Of a stretch of DNA of 64,000 nt, positions 60,037 to 64,000 are shown piece by piece. The position numbers were made by a program, and so were the translations under genes. How positions within the stretch are numbered: the first letter of the stretch is position 1; every line of letters starts with the position of its first letter. The stretch lies in contig DASXYG010000003.1 in NCBI GenBank assembly GCA_036502625.1, forward strand, positions 44,408-108,407, written 5' to 3'. The notes under the pieces are model-generated. The model searched no databases. It was not told where the DNA came from and saw only the letters and a list, made by a program, of their open reading frames with translations. Origin of the DNA: DASXYG01 sp036502625 (GTDB taxonomy: Bacteria; Actinomycetota; Actinomycetes; Streptosporangiales; Streptosporangiaceae).

Positions 60037-60496
60037 TTATGATCCCGTTCTGAACCATTTCGCAGCGTACGTTATTTCGCGACAGCAGCATTCCGGGAGG
60101 TGATGTCATACCTCGTATACCTTACTTGGAAGCGTCTATCTTGCTGACGATTGTCCGCGACGCAGACCTCGGGTCAAGGATGGGCCGCCACCCGGCGGGC
60201 TATCTCGCACTCTGAGTTGACGAGGTCACTAATGCTGCCGCGCGGCTTCCGGTGCTCGGGCCGTGGCCGGCCCTGCGCTCCGGGTCCACTTGCCACTGGG
60301 TACGCGGTGGTGCGGTAGGAGCAGGGTGAGGCATCGCTTGCGCTCCGTGGACCCATGAGCGGAGGTGCCGGGTGCATGCCTGTGCCCGTGGCGTACCCGT
60401 TCGGCGGGTAGGCGCCGGGTACTCACGGAGACTCAGGCGATGTCGCATAGCGCCCTGAACAGCGGATACGCACGTCCTGACCTGGCCCGTGGTGAT
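60037..60496. other. Right end of the element, non-coding
   Basis: This 460-bp stretch has no convincing gene. Near 60282-60354 an 8-bp stem (GGGTCCAC with GTGGACCC) encloses 57 nt that can fold further, a possible small structured RNA. At about 60421-60441 a stretch (CTCACGGAGACTCAGGCGAT) resembles a segment at about 54623 near the other end of the element (CTCACGGACACTCAGCGAT). Confidence 0.45.
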
Positions 60497-60579
60497 CTTC
60501 CAAGCTGGCCATGCGGGTTCGATTCACGTCGCCCGCTCCCAGCGAAAACGCCTCGATCCGGACTCCGGAGCGGGGCGTT
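60497..60579 (+). repeat. Right attachment-site copy (tRNA-Gly 3' half plus terminator)
   Basis: An 83-bp direct repeat of 54398-54480 with 79 matches. It begins at the anticodon loop, and the 5' half of a tRNA is absent upstream, so it is not a functional tRNA. The T-loop mismatch (60526) and loop changes in the terminator show it has drifted or came from a different strain's copy. This is the expected displaced end (attR). Confidence 0.75.
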
Positions 60580-60640
60580 CGTGCAACTAGGGGGCTCATG
60601 GGATTCGCGGTGAGTTCGGCCGGGGAGGTTCGTGCGGCGC

Positions 60641-61156
60641 TCACTTCGGGGAGTTGAGGAGCTTGGTGGCCTCTGCGCGGAAGTCGACGATCGTTCGGTA
60701 CAGGAGGCGTTCCCGTTGATCGGCGAGGTTTAGGTCGTCCGTCCTTCGCGCGTCGTCACCGGAACGGGCATGGGCGACCAGGGGGCGTACGACCTTGGAG
60801 AGGTTCTCGGAGGCGTGTATGACGCGGAAAGCGGCCTCGGCTATGGGCTCTGGGCCTTCCATGGCGACGATTTCCACTGCGCGGTGGACCTCGCGGGCCA
60901 AGAGAACGAAGCGCTCCACCTTCGCGTCCAGGGCATTCACATCGTGCCCGTCGCGTAACGCGGCGAGGATCTCGTCCATGGCGAGGTCGCGATCATGTAA
61001 GGCGCCGAGGAGCGCGGCATAGGCGTCCCGGCGTTGCTGACGGCGCCACTGCGCATACCGCGCTCGCGTCTGGGCCCGGCCGCTCACGATCGCCGTACCC
61101 AGCGTCGCCACCGAGCCGACCGCAGCGCCCAGCAGAGCGGCAACACCCGCGTCCAT
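60641..61156 (-). CDS. Hypothetical protein with N-terminal TM anchor
   Basis: A protein of about 171 residues starting MDAGVAALLGAAVGSVATLG, one N-terminal TM segment, then a basic, helical cytoplasmic domain (SGRAQTRARYAQWRRQQRRDAYAALL) with long alpha-helices. Proteins of this shape are common in actinomycetes but uncharacterised. Start ATG 61156 has GAGGAA somewhat far upstream; an alternative start lies at 61222. The C terminus contains FRAEATKLLN, also seen near the N terminus of the 57787 protein. Confidence 0.7.
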   Translation of the reverse strand: MDAGVAALLGAAVGSVATLGTAIVSGRAQTRARYAQWRRQQRRDAYAALLGALHDRDLAMDEILAALRDGHDVNALDAKVERFVLLAREVHRAVEIVAMEGPEPIAEAAFRVIHASENLSKVVRPLVAHARSGDDARRTDDLNLADQRERLLYRTIVDFRAEATKLLNSPK

Positions 61157-61239
61157 GGGCCCATTGTGTTCCTCGTCCCCGGGCCTCCGCCTCAGACCAC
61201 GAACTCCGGTGAGCTCCTTCAAGTGCTCTTTGATCGCCG

Positions 61240-62270
61240 GGAGGATCGCGGCGGTACGGGTCCCGGGCGCGCGACTTCCGCGGCCCGACCTGGGGCAGTC
61301 GCGCGCGGCCCGGCCTTCTACGTACGAGAGCCGCCTGCCCGAATCCGATAGCCACGCTGCGGAAGACGCGAATGAGAGGGCCGGGTGAGGGCGGAGCTCT
61401 GCGGCTCAGCCTTGGATACGGGTGACTGAGGTCGCAGGGGGCAGTCGCGCGCAGCGCGGCCATATCGCGAACGGGCGCCGCCTCCCGGGAGCCACCTGCC
61501 CAGCGAGCCAAGCGCCGGAGACGCGTGAGGGAGGGCCAGGTGAGGGCGGAGCCCGCGGCCCAACCTTGGATACGGATGACTGAAGTCGCGGGAAGGCAGT
61601 CGCGCGCAGCGCGGCCTTCCTGCGTACGAGGGTCGCTCACCCGAGAGCCAGGCGGCGGAGGACACGAACGAGAGGGCCGAGTGAGGGCGGAGCCCTGCGG
61701 CCCAACCTTGGATACGGCTGACTGAGGTCGCAGGGGGCAGTCGCGCGCAGCGCGGCCTTATCGCGAACGGGCGCCGCCCTCCCCGGGAGCCACCTGCGCA
61801 GCGAGCCAAGCGCCGGAGATGCGTGAGGGAGGGCCAGGTGAGGGCGGAGCCCTGCGGCCCAACCTTGGATACGGGTGACTGAGGTCGCGGGAAGGCAGTC
61901 GCGCGCAGCGCGGCCTTCCTGCGTACGAGGGCCGCTCACCCGAGAGCCAGGCGGCGGAGGACACGAACGAGAAGGCGGGTGAGGGCGGAGCTCTGCGGCT
62001 CAGCCTTGGATACGGGTGACTGAGGTCGCAGGGGGCAGTCGCGCGCAGCGCGGCCATATCGCGAACGGGCGTCGCCCTACCTGAGAGCCACCTGCGCCGA
62101 GAGCCAAGTGACGGAGAAGCGTGAGGGAGGGCGAGGTTAGGGCCGAGCTCTGCGGCTCAGCCCTGGATACGGGTGACTTAGGTCGCGGGAAAGCAGTCGC
62201 GCGCAGCGCGGCCTTTATCGCGTACGCGCACCGCCTGCCCGAGAGTCAGGTGGCGGAAGGGCTGGCGGGA
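61240..62270. repeat. Array of alternating ~155/142-bp repeats
   Basis: About one kilobase made of six to seven imperfect copies of a ~150-bp unit. The anchor CCTTGGATACGG occurs at 61410, 61564, 61706, 61863, 62004 and (as CCCTGGATACGG) about 62160. Spacings alternate 154, 142, 157, 141, 157. Two unit types alternate: one with GCAGGGGGCAGTCGCGCG and a CGCGAACGGGCG block, the other with GCGGGAAGGCAGTCGCGCG and TGCGTACGAGGG. All share GCGCGCAGCGCGGCC and GTGAGGGCGGAGC. Frames on both strands are open by GC bias only. Confidence 0.85.
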
Positions 62271-62379
62271 GGTTCGGGCGTGCGGCTTGGCGACGGGGGC
62301 GGGGGGCGGTTCTTGTGCTGTCGCTATGGGCGGGAGCAGTGTCGAGGTGCATGGTCCCGCCCGGCCGGGAGGTACGGAG

Positions 62380-62589
62380 ATGCGGCGGAATTACTGGGTT
62401 TACAGTGCGGGGCTTCTCGTGGCCTGGGGGGTGGTGCTGCTGGTCGTCCCTGTGCTGCGTAGGCAGTCGGCTGAGCGGGAGGTGTTGCCGGTTTTCGAGG
62501 GGTTCTGTATTGGCTGGGTGACTACGACGATTGCTCGGTATGTCTACCCGCCGCCTCGGCGTTGGACGCCGCAGCCGCCGCGGCTTTGA
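62380..62589 (+). CDS. Small membrane protein (69 aa)
   Basis: The ATG at 62380 follows GGGAGG by seven bases. The 69-residue product has one clear TM helix (VYSAGLLVAWGVVLLVVPVL) after a short basic N terminus. A second weakly hydrophobic segment (FEGFCIGWVTTTIARYVY) and a Pro/Arg-rich tail follow. The family is unknown. Earlier in-frame starts exist but would begin inside Gly-rich non-coding-like sequence. Confidence 0.6.
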   Translation: MRRNYWVYSAGLLVAWGVVLLVVPVLRRQSAEREVLPVFEGFCIGWVTTTIARYVYPPPRRWTPQPPRL

Positions 62590-62687
62590 GGCGGGGCGGA
62601 TCCGGAGGCTTGCGGTAGGGGTAGGTCCACGTCGCCGGGGGCCTAGCGTCGCTGTGCTGGGCGTCTAGCGGGCCTAGGTTCGCGGGC

Positions 62688-63833
62688 ATGATCCGTAAAT
62701 GTGTGGCTTCGGTTTTCGTGGCGGTGCTGGTCGCCGGGGTTCTGCCCGTGGCTTCGAGTGGCGCGGCGGCGGGCGTCTCGGGGAAGGCCTCGGCGCCTCC
62801 GGCTCGGGCGGTGCTGGCTCGGGATGCGCGCGGGATCGTCAATGCGGGGGTGCCGGGGGTCGAGGTGCGGACGCGCGACCGGCTCGGGGGGCGGAGCGTC
62901 GTGGCCGGGGTCGGGGACCGGCGTACCGGTGGGGCGCCGCGGGCCGGTGGGTACGTGCGCGTCGGGAGCGTCACGAAGACGTTCACCGCGGCTACCGTGC
63001 TCAGCCTGGTCGCGGACGGCCGCGTCCGGCTCGACGCGCCGGTCGGACGGTATCTGCCGGGGCTGCTTCCGTACGCCGAGCCGATCACCGTACGGCAACT
63101 GCTGCAGCACCGCAGCGGGCTGTACGACTACGCCAAGACCCTCTGGGCCACCCCGAAGCTCGTCGCGGCCTCGCGGTACCGGGACTACGCGCCGGCCGAC
63201 CTGGTCCGCATCGCCACCAAGAAGCCGCTGCAGTTCACGCCCGGCAGCCGGTTCGGGTACGCGAATACCGATGACGTCGTCCTCGGCCTGCTCGTGGAGA
63301 GGGTCACGAAGCAGCCGTACGCGACCGCGCTGGCTCGGCGCGTGCTGCGTCCGGCCGGACTGCACCACACCTATGTCGCCGGGCACGATCCGAGGTTGCG
63401 CCGGCCGTCGATGCGCGGCTACGAGGCCGTACGGTCCGAGACTCGGCTGACCGATCTCACCGGCTACAACATGTCCGTCGCCTGGGCCAGCGGCGACATC
63501 GTCTCCACGACCGGCGACCTCAACCGCTTCTACGCGGCGCTGCTCGGCGGGAAGCTGCTGCCGGCGAACCTGCTCCGCCAGATGAAGCGGTCACAGCCGG
63601 CGTTCCCCGGGTTCGAGTACGGGCTGGGCCTCGGCCACGCGGAAATGTGCGGGCAGCAGGTCTGGGGGCACGTCGGGGGCGTCCCGGGGTACGGCACCTA
63701 CACCTTCACCAGCCCGCGGACGGCACGCCAGATCACGGTCTCGGTCAACCGGAGCCTCACGCTCAGCGCCGCGGCCGAGGACGCGATCAACACGCTCGTG
63801 GCCAGCGAGTTCTGCGGGGACACCGCGCGGTGA
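62688..63833 (+). CDS. Secreted serine hydrolase (class C beta-lactamase / DD-peptidase family)
   Basis: A 381-residue protein with a Sec signal peptide (MIRKCVASVFVAVLVAGVLP...) and a beta-lactamase/transpeptidase-like S12 domain. The nucleophile motif is SVTK in RVGSVTKTFTAA, the Tyr motif is YAN in RFGYANTDD, and the third motif is HVGG in WGHVGGVPGYG. QLLQHRSGLYDY is the usual preceding strand. The likely activity is DD-carboxypeptidase or esterase. The ATG at 62688 is taken from the signal peptide. Confidence 0.88.
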   Translation: MIRKCVASVFVAVLVAGVLPVASSGAAAGVSGKASAPPARAVLARDARGIVNAGVPGVEVRTRDRLGGRSVVAGVGDRRTGGAPRAGGYVRVGSVTKTFTAATVLSLVADGRVRLDAPVGRYLPGLLPYAEPITVRQLLQHRSGLYDYAKTLWATPKLVAASRYRDYAPADLVRIATKKPLQFTPGSRFGYANTDDVVLGLLVERVTKQPYATALARRVLRPAGLHHTYVAGHDPRLRRPSMRGYEAVRSETRLTDLTGYNMSVAWASGDIVSTTGDLNRFYAALLGGKLLPANLLRQMKRSQPAFPGFEYGLGLGHAEMCGQQVWGHVGGVPGYGTYTFTSPRTARQITVSVNRSLTLSAAAEDAINTLVASEFCGDTAR

Positions 63834-63949
63834 GCACGCCCGGGGTCGAGGGGCTCGTCCCGCGGGGCGCCGGGGGAGCCTGTGCGGGTGGCCGCCGGGT
63901 TCCGGGGGTTCGGGGGGCTGTGCGGCGCGCGGTGGGGAGGCGTACGGAG

Positions 63950-64000
63950 ATGCGCGCCGCTGGTGTCGGGCCGATGTGGCGGGAGCTCGCCGTCGCCCGG
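63950..64000 (+). CDS. Start of a gene running off the window (tentative)
   Basis: An ATG at 63950 follows GGGGAGG with nine-base spacing and opens MRAAGVGPMWRELAVAR to the end of the window. The same frame is open back to a GTG at 63830 that overlaps the serine hydrolase stop (GTGA), so the start is uncertain. Too little is visible for a function. Confidence 0.4.
   Translation, partial: MRAAGVGPMWRELAVAR

Larger units (their letters stand above)
54398..60579. mobile_element. Putative integrated element / defence island at tRNA-Gly
   Basis: About 6.2 kb bounded by direct repeats of the tRNA-Gly 3' half. Contents from left to right: decayed membrane-protein gene, GntR regulator, NUDIX hydrolase, HATPase protein, small ORF, long inverted repeat, then two convergent low-GC genes. 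The GntR-NUDIX divergon resembles the korSA/pif region of pSAM2-type actinomycete integrative elements. No integrase, replication or transfer gene is seen, so the element is either deleted, mobilised in trans, or a cargo remnant. The boundaries are inferred from the repeats. Confidence 0.6.

Noticed and set aside
60497..60579. Second tRNA-Gly gene
   Set aside because: Only the part from the anticodon loop onward is present; no acceptor 5' strand or D-arm lies upstream.
61318..62057. Overlapping minus-strand open frames in the repeat array
   Set aside because: They repeat the same Arg/Pro/Leu-rich peptide in several frames, lack ribosome sites, and follow repeat copies rather than a conserved frame.
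61240..62270. CRISPR array
   Set aside because: The units are about 150 bp, imperfect throughout and alternate in type; there are no short constant repeats with unique spacers and no cas genes.

Overview
The window is high-GC actinobacterial chromosome. Frequent GTG/TTG starts, ATGA/GTGA overlaps and the gene order tig-clpP1-clpP2-clpX / valS-folC-DUF4233 / ndk / mreB-mreC-mreD-PBP2-rodA / radical-SAM pair / rne / rplU-rpmA-obgE-proB-proA / nadD-rsfS-phosphatase are the conserved actinobacterial arrangement, all read on the minus strand. A Streptosporangiales-type filamentous actinomycete is my best guess; the genus cannot be read from this sequence.

Layout. 1-7.4 kb: end of an MFS gene, an OsmC protein, a zinc-type ABC importer operon behind a Zur-like box, then small redox/stress genes (YCII, two SDRs, PrsW protease, VOC protein). 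7.4-11 kb: an AT-rich regulatory gap followed by three secreted glycoside hydrolases in a row (GH16, GH18, GH64), which together look like a fungal-wall-degrading set. 11-21.3 kb: aldo/keto reductase, two tandem histidine phosphatases, rsfS, nadD, a PaaK-like ligase, an M48 protease, the furA-katG pair and a TetR/membrane-protein divergon. 21.3-46.3 kb: housekeeping core for proline synthesis, ribosome, RNA decay, cell shape, nucleotide and folate metabolism and valyl-tRNA synthetase. A divergent FolC-like paralogue lies between folC and valS. 46.5-49.1 kb: two paralogous Pro/Gln-rich single-pass membrane proteins. 49.1-53.6 kb: the Clp protease and trigger factor, with a ClgR-like box.

53.9-62.3 kb is the accessory region. 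A period-24 repeat array runs into a tRNA-Pro gene. The neighbouring tRNA-Gly(TCC) gene has its 3' half and terminator (83 bp, 79 matches) duplicated 6,099 bp downstream, which is the signature of an integrated element at a tRNA att site. Inside are a broken membrane-protein gene, a GntR regulator and NUDIX pair like the KorSA/Pif pair of pSAM2-type elements, a HATPase-type kinase, a 27-bp perfect inverted repeat, and two convergent low-GC genes. One of these encodes a DUF6602/PD-(D/E)xK-like protein; the other is unrecognised. No integrase is visible, so the element is probably decayed or a cargo/defence island. To its right lies an array of about 150-bp repeats of two alternating types (about 1 kb, no convincing coding capacity). 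The window ends with a small membrane protein, a secreted serine hydrolase and the start of another gene.
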